Assembly: GCA_037367405.1 (NCBI GenBank)
Contig: JAZKJV010008885.1
Span: forward strand, 248,001 to 312,000
Reading direction: 5' to 3'
Source: Ottelia alismoides
Lineage: Eukaryota > Streptophyta > Magnoliopsida > Alismatales > Hydrocharitaceae
DNA: 64,000 nucleotides
Every line of letters begins with the position of its first letter. Within the stretch, counting starts at the first letter, position 1. The notes beneath the pieces were generated by a model that saw only the letters and a program-made list of their open reading frames with translations, ran no database searches and was not told the DNA's origin. The translations under genes were made by a program, and so were the position numbers. Of this stretch, positions 20,463 to 32,793 are shown one piece after another.

Positions 20463-23400
20463 TGATGAATCTATGATTCATCACTCTAATTAGCTAAAAT
20501 AGAACCTTGTCCCGAGAATTTAGGATCATTTATATGTTAACTTCATAAAATTAACTTTCATGCACTCATAATTAATTTGCATAAATTAGCATCCATTTCT
20601 GCATTCATAATAATCTTCATATTTTCACCTAACTTGATGCATTTTGAATTAATTCATGCAACTCCAATTGACCTGAAACAAACTCCATTGTGTACATATC
20701 ACTAACCTTAATCCGTTAAAACTCTAAAAAAATGCTAACTTGTACATATGCAAAATAAACCCAAACAGTTATTTCTGGACAGAGAGACTAAAACTTTGAT
20801 ATCTCTCTCATACAATGTCCAAATAAATCCTGCTCACTTTTGAACTAATAAACATTCAATTATCTTCAAAACAAGACTAAATTCAAGAGAATCGAAGTCC
20901 ATTTGTGAAAAAGCGGTTTTGGGACCAAACTGTGTTGTTTTGCTGATTTTGACTCATCATTTCATGTTCATATTTCACTCCTTTTATTTTTTTCATTTCT
21001 TTAATTCATTCATTGTTTTAATAAAATACATAAAAACAAAATCCAAAAAATCAAAAAAGTAATAAAAATGACATGTTCTGACTTAAGCTTACTCACATAA
21101 TTCACTTATACACAATTAACTTCCCTAATTTTTCTGACCTATTTAAAACCCATAAAAACTCCAAAAAATCATATTTGAGTCCATTACATTATTTCATAGC
21201 ATGTTTGATTTTTACATGCATCAAATAAAAAATCAAAGTCAAAAATTGATATTTTATATACATAAATATCCCTAAAGAAATCATATCTTGCATTGTGCAT
21301 TTCAATGGCACATGAGTCCTTCATGAACATTATATATCACAATTACACGCACATTTTCATTTTATCATTTTTCCATCCAGTCCATTTTCTATTTTAATCA
21401 GTTTATATCTGCATTTTAAGTCTGGGCCAATGCATGGACAACACTCATTATGTCACGTGGCATCATGCCACTGGACCACATGGTCCTAGTCCCCTGTCTT
21501 TCTCTCCCCCACGTACTAGGCATGTGATACTTGACATCACCACTTCTCACGTGCCTGACATGTGAAAACCTTCCTCCTTGCGATGACCCTCACCACCGCC
21601 TCCATTCTCTACTCCACCATCGTTGCTTCTCTCTCCTCCTTCCATCTCAATCGCAATTGTCGTACCCCTGCATCTCATGGTGTTGCCCCTTCTTTGTACA
21701 ATACCTCCCATCACCCTCTCCCTCTTCCTCTATATTATCTCTTACAACCAATCTATATCGCCAATCCTGACCACCAGCTCCCCAAATCCAAGAACTCATG
21801 GCTAAGCTCCTTATCTCCTCCTCAATCTTCGGAACCAACCACTTGACATACCTCCCTTCTTCGCCCGACAACCCCAATTCATTGAACCCAATCTCCAGCC
21901 GCCATAGCCTTATCCCCTCTCCTATTTAAGCGTCAGCACTGATCCGCCGATCGGCCGACATCCACCATCTTCTGCAAAGAAGGAGAGAGAAAGTCAAGGG
22001 AATGGTTGTGACAACCCGTCCCCTTCGGCGAGGACCCCCTTTCTGGTATGATCCACGAGGAGTTCCACCCTCATGCTGTTGTCGCTACCTTCAGTACAAT
22101 CGAGCCTTGAGGAGCACCACCGCTCCTCTAAGGTGATAATCAGAGGTTGAGCTGTGCTTTCCCATTTCCAGGTGAAACTACCCTTCTTCTCTTCCCATAC
22201 AGCTCCTTCTCCCTGCTTTTTCTCTATCCTTCGCTCGCACCCCTCTTCCTCTCATTCCACTACTACTTCATCGACATCTACGTCGATTGCCACCTCACCA
22301 TCATTGATCCGCCCCGAAGCACCGGGCCTCCATTGTCTTCGCGCAGCATTTGGCTGACCAGCAAAGCCTTCATCATACCCATCCACCACTGACTCGTTGT
22401 GCACGAGGTTCAGATCAAGTAGAGAGTCTCCTCGGACGAAGATCCTGCTCCAGGTTCAAAGCAGCCCTTGGATCAAGAACACGAGGGATCCAAGCCATCT
22501 AAACTCGCCTAATTTGGGTTCGTTGATTGAAGAAACATCTGATATCTAGGATCATCCCATGCCTTCCACTGAGCCAAACATCCTTGGGCGAACCGATGCT
22601 GCCAGCACCAGCCACGCGGAGGTTGGGAGACGCGCCGAACCACCACCCAGACCAAACCTCCCATGTGTGATGCATGCACGAGTGGGGAATTTACACAAGC
22701 ACCCCCGCTTTCTTTCAGAATTACTAAGAGGCCCAGTCACATATGTTGCACGCATGTCTCTGGGAAAATTGCACGTAGCCCCTTCAAGCTACTGGGAATT
22801 ACATCAACACCCCTGTCGATGTAATTTGCAAAGGAGGTTCAGTCGACTAAAAATATTTACATTTCAACCCCTGCAAAGGTCTATTCTTCCGATATTTATT
22901 AATTTTTATTTACAAATAGGCCTCTGACACTTCATTGATTCATATCTTGTGAACTGTACATCGGATATTTATGTTTTTATGTCATTTTGAAGCTTATTTG
23001 ATCCTCTATAGTATTGAATACTGGAATTTTATTTTTGAGATATTATCACACTTAAATAAATCGAATGTATTTATGTGATAGTTTTGAGCACCTTTATTTA
23101 TTGATTCTTTTGCTCAATAACTTGTGCCTTGAATTTCGGGGTTATTTTGGGAAATTACTCAGTGCTTAATTGGATAATTATTTGTTGTGATCCTTGGGGT
23201 TCGTGCTTAATTGATTGCTTGGCTTGGCTCTATTTGCTCACCTTACATCATAATTTGCATTTCACCATTTTTGCATCATTCCCATCATCATTTAAAAATC
23301 AACAAAAATATTGCATTTGTTTATTCATTTTCCACCACATAGCATATCATCATTTTCTCTTCATTAAAATTATCCTAAAAATTCATGCATCATATTTCTC

Positions 23401-23717
23401 ATTAAATTAATTTCATCTTTTACACTAAAAATACATAAAAAGCTGAAAAAGATTAAAAAAACCTAAAATCTTCCTCTTTCTGAAAACCTAAATTTCTTAT
23501 ATTATTTAATTATTAATCTTACGTCCTCACATTACCTCCCTGAGTTCGACCTTGGGGCTTACCCAAGTAAAATAAAAAATTCGATTACATCAAGATGTGA
23601 TTATCCATATAATTTCTCGAAGTGATCATTATTGTTGAATCGCTAGATTTCCCGACTACAAGTTCGATAACATCATTACTTAATTCCACAAAATTATTGT
23701 AGGGATTTTCGCAGTCA
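20463..23717 (+). repeat. 5' LTR of E2
   Basis: The LTR starts TGATGAATCTATGATTCATC, the same terminal hairpin as the LTR of G. The first 2.07 kb match 61962-64000. A promoter-like part lies near 21900, and a GC-rich leader with a GACAACCCGTCCCCTTCGGC-like stretch follows. The U5 block CCTCCCTGAGTTCGACCTTG is at about 23535. The end is placed at the TCA of 23715-23717, a few bases before the primer site; the exact end is uncertain. Short open frames in 21531-22927 are unsupported. Confidence 0.8.
21924..21931 (+). promoter_or_regulatory. Possible E2 TATA box TATTTAAG
   Basis: CCTATTTAAG occurs in the 5' LTR and again near 63440 in the 3' LTR, directly before the GC-richer leader. It is a weak match to the TATA consensus. 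Confidence 0.4.
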
Positions 23718-23722
23718 TAAAA

Positions 23723-23740
23723 TGGCGTCCTTGCTGTGGA
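23723..23740 (+). other. Degenerate tRNA-Asp primer binding site of E2
   Basis: TGGCGTCCTTGCTGTGGA matches the tRNA-Asp site of the LARD at 14 of 18 positions, with 4 substitutions consistent with an old insertion. Confidence 0.7.
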
Positions 23741-24381
23741 GGATATGATTTAGGATTAATGTTTAGGTTATTTATTTATTTTTAAGTTTTTCCACACTCA
23801 GCTAGTCTGACCCTCGGTTTATTGTATTTATTTCTCCATGCATTTTCTCAGCATTTTATTATTTATTTTTATATATTTTTCTGTATACAGCTCTCTAATA
23901 TTTGATCTCTTATTTTTTGTGCGAGGTACCCGGTAGACTTGGAGTGGCTTTCTCGGAAGTCGATGTAACTCAAAGCAACGAGAAGCACGAAGATTTTTTA
24001 TATATTAAAGAGAGTGTGTTCTTATTTTATTTTTTAATTAATTTATAATTATTTTGTATATTTCCAGCAATCTTTGTTTGAAGACTCGTGCTTGTATCCG
24101 TATTGGACATTCGGCCTATCAAGCCCTATTTTATGGTGATTGATGTAGTTCTATGATTGCACCACATGTATTAGAGCTACTAGATTTCTTTTTATGCTCA
24201 TAGAACAAAGCCCACACTTTCACTTCAATTAGATGTAGCAGATCGATTTCATTTAGCCAAATTAAATTGTTCTTTCACTCTCTAATAGAAATTCTTGTTA
24301 TAGGTGTGATTTCCCAAGCATGCACTAGAAATATTTTATAAGTAAAACTTCAATTCTGTTTAGCATCCAGCACGGAGATTG
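23741..24381 (+). other. E2 leader, left part
   Basis: Non-coding. Its end (CAATTCTGTTTAGCATCCAG) is related to the LARD near 8210-8230, and the matching continuation lies after the copia element at 57309. This shows the copia element inserted into the leader. Confidence 0.6.
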
Positions 24382-25665
24382 TGTTAGCCATGTGAGCCTG
24401 AGGTGAACCATTCCTACAATAAATGTTATTGTAATGTTTGACTTATCAATAAAAGTTATTGGTTATTTCACTCCATGTTTGAGATTAAATGAATTAATGC
24501 ACTATAAGGTCCCTCAGTACAATTAGGGTTATGTACCATGTCCATCTTGATGATCATACAGTTGTTGATTCACAGATTCACTTGTGAATCTGAAGACGTG
24601 AACTCCCTCATAAGGTATTGGGATCGATCAAAATCCATGCGTGGTCATCTTGTTTTGGAAGCATGACAAGAATTTGTAGGTATGATATATGCTTTTGGAA
24701 AGTATATGATCGATACCAACTCCCAATGACCAAATGAGAAACTTGATAATGAAGCCCTGGAGATGACAGTGAAAAATGATCTATATCTTTAGGTTTGTTA
24801 TAGGTCTTCCAGTATGCAGGATGTACATGTATTATGAATACCTGAGGGTGATGTGATCATAAACGATTGTATAACCGTGACGCTTCCATTCCAAGGGAGT
24901 GATGAAATGGGTCTGGATTTTAATGACTCCTCTCAATAGAGAAGTCATCAAATCTTGGTCCAAATGTTGGACATTGATCTGAATGTGATTCAGATGCAAT
25001 GAGAGGATTAGATTTATGATCTTGATTTAATCAAGCATCTATGAGAGGTCCATGAGATCTGTAATTGAGATGCTCAATATCCAAGTCATTATAAGTGGAA
25101 TGCACAATCGCCATGTCCTTATCTCCAAGTATCTACGGAGAGAGTACGCTATTCTTGAAAGAGTTTAAGAATAATTCCATTGTTGAATTATATCTAAGCA
25201 TTAAGAAATAGATAATTAAATGTGATTTAATTATCATGAATAATGTAAATTTGATTCATATTATTTAAATGCATGAAAATGATTATCCAATATAATTAAA
25301 TGTGATTTAATTATTATGGTTAAGAATAATGTGGATAACATTGTCCAAATTATTCATATATATTATAAATGTGATTTATGATATATTAGAGAGAGTCAAT
25401 TGTAATTTATATTTGTTGATTAAGTGTTGATGTGAATTGGATTCACATCGGACAATTTATTGAAAATATAATTTACATTTCATTTTCGGTTGTGAATGTG
25501 ATTCACAAATTTTCAATGCCATGATTGCAATGTTCACAAAATAACTATGAATTGTTTGTTTGAATAAATTTACAATAAAAGTTACTACAAACATTGGATA
25601 TATCCATGGGATAATGTAATCTCACGGAATAAGAAAGTGATAGCCACCTTCCATCTAGAGATGGT
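24382..25665 (+). repeat. 5' LTR of C, first part
   Basis: It matches the start of the 3' LTR (54755 onward) but lacks about 430 bases corresponding to roughly 54943-55375. The junction falls between two similar GATTCA-containing strings, which suggests a deletion. It ends in CATCTAGAGATGGT at 25665, where G begins; the 3' LTR carries the same string at about 56450-56465. Confidence 0.85.
24977..25508. repeat. Series of hairpins with an AAT-GTG-ATT core in the C LTR
   Basis: Six near-perfect inverted repeats share the core: 24977-24995 (8-bp arms, ATCTGAAT), 25211-25235 (11-bp arms, GATAATTAAAT), 25292-25314 (10 bp, ATAATTAAAT), 25361-25383 (TATTATAAAT with one G-T pair), 25429-25449 (9 bp, GATGTGAAT, loop TGG) and 25490-25508 (8 bp, TTGTGAAT). 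Loops are 3 bases. Five recur in the 3' LTR (for example 55775-55793, 56013-56037, 56093-56115 and 56290-56308). The outer arms differ from one another but always complement. Confidence 0.8.
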
Positions 25666-26170
25666 TGATAAACCTGAGGATCGCCCTTTTAATAGTGTCG
25701 AATTAATATCGAATTTCGTTGTAGGTAGGAAATTTCGGATCAATCAAAAACCATAAATTTAATTATTTATTCAATTAAACGCAAGCGGTCAATTTATTTT
25801 TACTTGGGCAAGCCTAATGTTGAACTTAGGGAGGCCATTGTCTCTTAGGTTTATTTAAAGTCAATTTGGAGATTAGGTTTGAAAGAGGTTTTTTTTAATT
25901 TTTAAATACAATAAATGATTGACATGAAATTTTGACTAAGTTGAGGGACTAAAACGTAAATTACGTTCAAACAATGTCCAACAATTCTCAAGCTAAACTG
26001 AAATGTGAAAAATGATGAATAGAGACTACTATAATTTTTTTGGAATTTTTAGATGCAAAATAAATTATATGAATAAAATATGCAGACTAGGTGATTTTGA
26101 GTTAATTAATTTTAATAAATACCAAACGTTAATATTTTCTAGATATTAAATTACCCTAGATAGGTCTATG

Positions 26171-26925
26171 TAGGGCTGGGTATTGAGTGATGGCTCGATG
26201 AGCCAGGCTCGGGCTCAGCTCGATGAGGGCTCATGAGCCCGGTTCATTAGGCTATTGAGCCGAGCCCGAGCCAGTATTTTAGGCTCGATAACTTAACGAG
26301 CCGAGCCTCGCTCGGCTCGATAACTCAATAAGGGTCTCGATAAGGAATATATATATATATACACATATATTATATATATAATACAAACAAAATAAAGTAG
26401 CCCTTTGCAATTTTCCATCCACTAACTTTGACCCTCCCACGAGAGTAATGACTCAATTCTCAAATCCCATTCCCGTCCACACATTTGCCCCCCCATGCAT
26501 TAGAAAAGTAGTTTTCTTCTTCTTTTTTAAGTAAATATAATGTTACAATATATATTATAATTAATATTTTGTATACAACTTGGATAGTAGCCTACCGGTA
26601 AGGAACACCGTCTTAGATATAGCAGGTCTTAGGTTCGAACCCGCACAAAATACTTTTCCACCAAAAAGTACCCATTTTCCTCAATGAGCTCGACTTGGCC
26701 TCGAGCCCAGAACATGATTGATAAGGAGCTCGGGCTCGATAAGTGGCTCGGCTCAAGCCTTATCGAGCCTGAACCGGCTCGATAAGGGGCTCGGACTCAT
26801 CAAGCTCGAGCCAGCTCGGTTGGGCTTGAACGAGCCCGAGCTTGATTCCGAGCCTAGCTGGGCTTATCAAGCTCGAACCCGAGCCAGAGGCTGGTTCGAC
26901 TCGTTGGGCTCGATAGCCAGCCCTA
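26171..26925. mobile_element. hAT-like non-autonomous DNA transposon, 755 bp
   Basis: The ends are TAGGGCTGG(G)TAT(T)GAG and its complement, ending CCAGCCCTA. Subterminal regions are packed with GAGCC and GGCTC words on both strands, as in many plant hAT elements. An 8-base target duplication and an empty site in the sister LTR support transposition. There is no transposase, so it would depend on an autonomous hAT. Its middle (26340-26690) is A/T-rich and holds a tRNA-like promoter (26588-26642), probably a SINE fragment captured by or inserted in the element. Confidence 0.75.
26588..26642 (+). other. tRNA-like Pol III promoter, probable SINE fragment
   Basis: The A box TAGCCTACCGG (26588-26598) and the B box GGTTCGAACCC (26632-26642) are 33 bases apart, the spacing in tRNA genes and tRNA-derived SINEs. 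Flanking sequence does not form an acceptor stem, so this is not a working tRNA gene. The SINE limits are not visible. Confidence 0.55.
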
Positions 26926-29291
26926 GGTCTATTTAAAAGATATCTAGAACAATTTTTTATTCTTAAAAATACTATGTGAGGAATTAATTAAAAATAAATT
27001 ACCAAATTCACCATTTAATTTATTATGACCTCGATATGCATGCAGATGAGTTGAAATTTGAGCACGAAGTAGAATAACCTAAGATCTACCTCCTGTGAGT
27101 TTTTCAAAATTTTTAGAGCATGTAATAATTTAATATTAATTTCAGAATAAACAGTTGGTAAAACATGTTATTTTCCATAAAAATAAATATATTAAATCAA
27201 ATACTACACATAAAAATGCAAATAACATTCCTTGTGGTAAGGCAAAACTATTCTACAGTGAGCAATTTTTAGAATCATAAAATGATGACAATATGAGACT
27301 CGAATTAATGGCAAAAGACATGGGTCAAAATGCAAATACATAAAGTAAAATGACTGAAAGAAATATGCATGAAAAGACTCAGATGTAATTACCCAAACTG
27401 AGGAGGGAGGATTTGGCAAAAGTTCCAATAGCACGTGTTGCGTGTATGCTCTCTAGCTGGTGGGCGTCTACATTATTTGCTAATAACACGAGGGTGTTTT
27501 TCATAAATTACCCTAAAGCCATGTGCCTCGCACGTGAGATGTCTGGTGATCTTCCAACGAAGGGTGCAAGTGTATGGCGGGCGCCCCCTGCTCTAGGCGA
27601 TACATGCCCAGAGCTTGAAGGTTTGGCCGGAGAGGGATGACGGTCATTGGAGAGATCTACGACGGGAAGAGGAGCACGACGTGGGTAGTCGAGGTGCGAT
27701 AGCTTCGTGGTGGTGCGACTGATGTCACTACTAGGGCGTAGCTTGCCAGTGGTTGGTGCGCTACTCCAGAGTGAGAAGGTGGTGAAGAGAAGCTCGATTC
27801 TACATCGGCTGGTGGCATGCGAGAGCCGTATAGCAGGGGCTCTAGAATGTAGGTCGAGGGCCACTCAAAGGAGTTACGCCTTGGGGTGGAATGACGAGGG
27901 CAAAGGAGCTCGTTGTAGTTGGCTGTTGCGGGCGGTGGCTATTGCACGAGGGCGACGAGCTCACTGCTGCTTCACATGACCGGGGTATTCTACACGCGAG
28001 GAGCGGATGTGGGTCTGGATGCGGGCAGGAGGGTCGTTGGCGGTCGATGATTTGTAGATCGAGGAGACGCTGGCGATCAGTGGGGGGCGAAGGCGGGCTA
28101 ACCTGCGGGGGCTTTAATGATGAGGCAAAGCTGGTCGAGAGCGGTGCAGAACTTCTGTATTAGTGGTGCGGGCATCGTCTGCTGGCTCGGCCAACACATG
28201 ATCGAGCAGTGACTGAAGGTCGGTGAAGCGGGTGGAGCAGCAGTTGGCCGCGAGCGATGGATCGGTGCAGAAGCGGAAGGTGTAGCTGGTTCTAGTCGAG
28301 GCCTATGGTCGGTGAGGATGCTGGGGGTGGTGCTTGAAGGCAGCAGAGCTCGGGGATGGTCAGTGCGGTGGTGATGTAAGTGACGGTTAAGGCGATGGAA
28401 GGTGTGATGATGTGGCATATTGGGATGATTTAGAAAAGAAGAGATAGGAGGAAAAGAAGTAAGGCAGAGAAATAGAGATCTAAGAAGAACAAAGGAGTAA
28501 GAAGGAAAAAAATTAAAGGAAGAAGAAGTTACCTTGGGTTTGTGGGTGAGGTGCTTGTGGAGTGGAAGCGTGGAGCTTCCAGGTCATAGCTCACACGCCT
28601 CGGCAAGGGTACATCTCTTGTAGCTTTCAAGGGAATTGCTGCAACGAGGAGACGTTTCCTCCTCGGATCTCGCCAGAGAAATAAGGATCATCGCTCGATC
28701 CAGAATGCCCGTCGCTGTCACCGACGATGCTTCGCAAGCTCTCTCTCTCTCTTCTCTTGCAAGAATGGCAGATAGTTCTGCATGGAGGTGGTGGTGTTGC
28801 TTTTATGGGTGGTTGTTGTCGAGTGAAAGTGGTGGAGGAGTAGACTGAAGGGAGAGTGAGGAGAGGGAAAGGTGGAGGGCGAGACACGGGAGTCGAGGGA
28901 GGTGGTTGAGAGAGAAGGGGTCGCAGAAGGGAGTTGCTAGGTGGATCTGTAGTTGGCGTGGGTGGCCAGGTTTGGTGGATGGAGCAAGAGGAGGTAGTTG
29001 CGATCAAAGAGATAGAAAGGGAGTGGGAGAGGGGGAAGCATAGGAAGTGGATGAGGGAGCGGAGGTGGTTGGGAGAAGAGGGTTGGCGAGCGTGACGGTT
29101 GCGTTAGAGGGGGAGATGGAAGAGAGAGAAGATTGAGGGGCACGGGGAGTGGGAGATGGGGAGGTTGTGCTGCAGGTGCGGCCGGCGGTTGCACCCCCGC
29201 ACAACCGCAGAAGGCGAAGGGATGGGTAGCGCGAGCCGAAGGAGAAGGGGCCATCACGTGCGTTGCATGTGATGGGGAGTGTAAGGAGGAG

Positions 29292-29305
29292 GCGCCACGT
29301 GGCGC
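29292..29305. promoter_or_regulatory. G-box palindrome GCGCCACGTGGCGC in the G LTR
   Basis: This is a perfect 14-base palindrome centred on CACGTG, also present in the 5' LTR at 44460-44473. A second palindrome, ACCACGTGGT, lies about 15-20 bases downstream in both. An inverted CACGTG/CATGTG pair lies about 35 bases upstream (CCATCACGTG with ATGTGATGG). The cluster is likely part of the LTR promoter or leader. Confidence 0.5.
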
Positions 29306-30332
29306 ACAGGGAGGCGACCACGTGGTGAAATAAATAATAATAAATAAATAATAAGAAAAAATTATTAATAAATTAATGATACAATAAATAAGTAAATAAT
29401 AATTTAATAAAATAATTAATATTAAAGTAATAAATAAAATAAAAAATGAGGTAACACGTGGCGGCTCCAAGAGCTACCACATGTCGTTCTAGAAAAATCA
29501 AGAAATTAAATGTAAAGAAATAACAAAAGGGGTCAAATCAAAAAGTGGTCAACACAAAAGTTGCTCGTCTCGACGAGATCTACAACTTTTTTGAAGGATC
29601 GAAAATCAAATGAAATCATCTATATAAAAAGTATTTTTAGTTGGTATCTTATTGGTAAAAAATACCACATGTTGTGTCTTGCAGATGTTTTTATAATTTT
29701 AGATAAGAGAAAAATCAAAATAAAAATAGAGAAAAATATTAAAAGAATATTTACAACTTCATTTATTTTTTATTTTTAATAATTAGGAAAATAAAAAGAT
29801 AAAATTAAGGTATTTTGGTCAATATGTACAATATACAATAGGTGCTCAAAACTAAAAGTTTCACATATGATCTCTGATTTTTATGAAATTAGTCTTGTTT
29901 TGAAGTTCTTCAAATTTATATTTCTTTAAAAGTGAGTAGACCTAAATCGGACACTGTATGAGAGAGATATACGCATTTCAAGGTTCATAATCTCAAACTT
30001 GGATTTTTGTTTTATTGGACAATTTTACAAGTTAATTTTTTTTGATATATTTCCTATATTAGTGTTAGTAATATATACACTATAGATTGATTTTATTGGA
30101 TTTGGAGTTAGTATAAAATAGATACAAATGGGTTAATTTAGCTAATATATAGGTGAATATGTACAAGCGTTTTTTGGCTCCTTATTTAATGTAGTTATGA
30201 ATGCTAAAATGCACATCTTCTTTACGCATGCATGAATGCTAATTATGCAATATAAGTGGAAAATATGCACCAAATTTCTCATGAACGAATCTCTATTTTC
30301 AACTTTTAGGGTGATGAATAATAGATTCATCA

Positions 30333-30368
30333 ACCCCATATGCTTAAACCTTGCTTGTCCCTGAGCAA
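30333..30368 (-). other. Polypurine tract of G with hairpin (copy 1)
   Basis: On minus, TTGCT (30368 side) and AGCAA pair, followed by GGTTTAAGCATATGGGG and then the LTR. Copy 2 at 32759-32793 has better-preserved arms CTTGCTC and GAGCAAG and the tract AAGTATAGGGG. These correspond to the hairpin and tract of the LARD at 13751-13785. Confidence 0.7.
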
Positions 30369-31161
30369 CTAAAATGAAATGCAAAAGTGAAATGATTTAG
30401 GGTTCCATACCAAGGTCATGAACAAAAAGTGAAATAGATCTTGACTCGACCTTTGGATTAATAGTGTGGCAAGACTTTATTGGGAATTGAATTTAAGACC
30501 TAACAACCTTTAAGTTTCACAAGTCTTCTATTAAGGTCCTCTCAATAGTCATGTCAGAACAAATCCTCATACGCAAATTCTGATGACTATGAATCTTACT
30601 TGTACTATGTAAGTGAAATATAGCTCTCCACGTAAGAAATGGCAAAGAAACAACCTCCTGTAACAAGGTAACTCTAATTCTCCGGTCTAGCAACTCTTTC
30701 CTTGAGGAGCGGGCTTCTAAGTTCATGTGCAACCGGCTCAAGAAGAGGGGGTAGAGAAGAGCATGGATTATGACCAGTGTAGTCACATATCCATGGAGCT
30801 TGACCAGTGTATCCAAGTCTCCAGCTACAGGCTTCCTTGGTATGAGATTTTGAAGCATATGCCTTGCAAATATACATACTTCGGTAGACATTTTATTTTC
30901 AATCAGGCCTGCCCACTTTTTTGGAGTTCTCTCTTTTTCCCCTTTTATATTCTTCTTTTTGTTGAACTATATACAAGGTGTAACTTGTAAATAAGGATTT
31001 TTTCTTCTAGAGCCAGTAGACTATCCCTCTTTTGAAGCATTATTGCAACCCACATCATCTTATCGTTAGACGTCGATGCCACTAGACTAGGTTGATATTC
31101 ACTACCCTCCCTAGAGGAGGACAGATGTTTCCACCAGTGTGCTACTCCAAGCCAAAGGATT
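30369..31161 (-). other. G 3' non-coding region, copy 1
   Basis: Homologous to the LARD interior 12600-13750. Small frames (30517-30891 minus, 30674-30877 minus) have no domain and are broken relative to copy 2 and to the LARD. A TGAC/GTCA hairpin with a CAGTGTA loop is at 30771-30785. Confidence 0.65.
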
Positions 31162-32793
31162 CCACCTCTCTTCTCAAGAATGGAGGATGGTTCTGCATGG
31201 AGGTGGTGGTGTTGCTTTTATGGGTTGTTGCAATCGAGTGAAAGTGGTGTAGAAGTGGACTGAGGGGAGAGTGAGGAGAGGGAAAAGCGGAGGGATGTGA
31301 GATGTGGGAGTCGAGGGAGGTGGTTGAGAGAGAAGGGGTCACAGGAGGGAGTTGTTGGGTGGATCTACAGTTGGCGTGGGTGGTCGAATTTGGCAGATGG
31401 AGCGAGAGGAAGAAGGTGAGGTCAAAGAGAGAGAAAGGGCGAGGGAGAGGGAGAAGCGAAGGAAGTGGACAAGGGAGAGGAGGTGGTTGGTAGAAGAGGT
31501 TTGGCGAGCATGACGGTCGCGCGAGAGGGGAAGATGGATGAGAGAGAAGATTGAGGGGAGCGAGGAGACCGTGAGATGGGGAGGTTGCATTGCGGGTGCG
31601 GCTGGAGGTCGCAAGCCCGCACAATCGCAGAAGGCAGAGGGCAGGGTAGTGCGTAGGGAGAATGAGAAGGGGCCATCATGTGCATCGCACGTGATGGGGG
31701 GTGGAAGGAGGAGGCACCACGTGGCATGTAGGGAGGCGGCCACATGGTGAAATAAATAATAAATAATAAATAAATAGTAGTAAATAGATAAATAAATAAG
31801 AAAATGATAATAATAACTAAAATAAAGATAAAATAAATAAGTAAATAATAATGTAATAAAATAAATTATATTAAAATAATAAATAAAATAAAAAAGGGGT
31901 GGCATGTGGCAGCTCTAGGAGCTACCACATGTCGCTCCAAGAAAAATCGAGAAATTAATATAAAGAAATAACAAAAAGGGTCAAATCAAAAATTGGTCAA
32001 CACAAAAGCTGCTCGTCTCGACGAGATCTACAAATTTCAAGAAGGACCAAAAATCAAATGAAATCATCTGTATAAAAAGTATTTTTAGTTGGTATCTTAT
32101 TGGTATAAAATACCACATTTTGTGTTTTGCGGATTTTTTTATCATTTTTAAATAAGAGAAAAATCAAAACAAAATAGAGAAAATATTAAAGGAATATATA
32201 CAACTTAATCTAATTTTTAAATTTTTAATAATTAATAAAATAAAAAGATAAAATGAGAATATTTTGGTCAATATATACAATATACAATAGGAGCCCAAAA
32301 CCCAAGTTTCGCATATGTTCTCCGATTTTATGAAATTAGGCTTGTTTTAAAGGTCTTCAAATGTATATTTTTTTTAAAGTGAGTAGACCTAAATTAGACA
32401 CTGTATGAGATAGATATAGACATTTTATGGTTCATAATCTCAAAACTGGGATTTGGATTTTATTGGATAATTTTACAAGTTAGTATTTTTTTGATATTTT
32501 TCCTTTATTATTGTTAGTAATATATACACTATAGAGTTGATTTTATTGGATTTGGAGTTAATATACAAAAGATACAAATAGGTGAATTTAGCTAATATAC
32601 ATGTGAATATGTATAAGTGATTTTTGGCTCCTTATTTAATGCAGATATGAATGCTAAAATGCACATTTTATTTACACATGCAAGAATGCTAATTATGCAA
32701 TATAAGTGGAAAATATGCATCTAATTACTCAAGAACGAAGCTCTATTTTTAACATTAACCCCTATACTTAAACCTTGCTCATCCTTGAGCAAG

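Larger units (their letters stand above)
26163..26933. repeat. Target duplication pair of the hAT-like element
   Basis: GGTCTATG (26163-26170) and GGTCTATT (26926-26933) flank the element, agreeing at 7 of 8 bases. The other LTR of G has a single GGCCTATG-like copy near 42097, an empty site. Confidence 0.7.
25666..30332 (-). repeat. 3' LTR of G (4667 bp including a hAT insertion)
   Basis: On the minus strand it starts TGATGAATCTATTATTCATC at 30332 and ends GGTTTATCA at 25666. It matches the 5' LTR 41597-44995 in the same order. The extra 0.76 kb relative to that copy is the hAT-like insertion at 26171-26925. Frames such as 28937-29470 (minus) and 27707-28163 (plus) are rich in Pro or Gly/Arg because of purine/pyrimidine bias, and recur only through LTR homology. 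They are not called as genes. Confidence 0.85.

Noticed and set aside
26588..26642. Functional tRNA gene
   Set aside because: A and B boxes are present, but flanking bases do not pair into an acceptor stem and no plausible anticodon arm forms. A SINE-type remnant fits better.
28937..29470. Pro/Leu-rich 177-codon frame on minus strand in the G LTR (also 31339-31905 and 44168-44659)
   Set aside because: It recurs only because the LTR pieces are homologous; it is driven by purine-rich bias, frames differ between copies and there is no domain.
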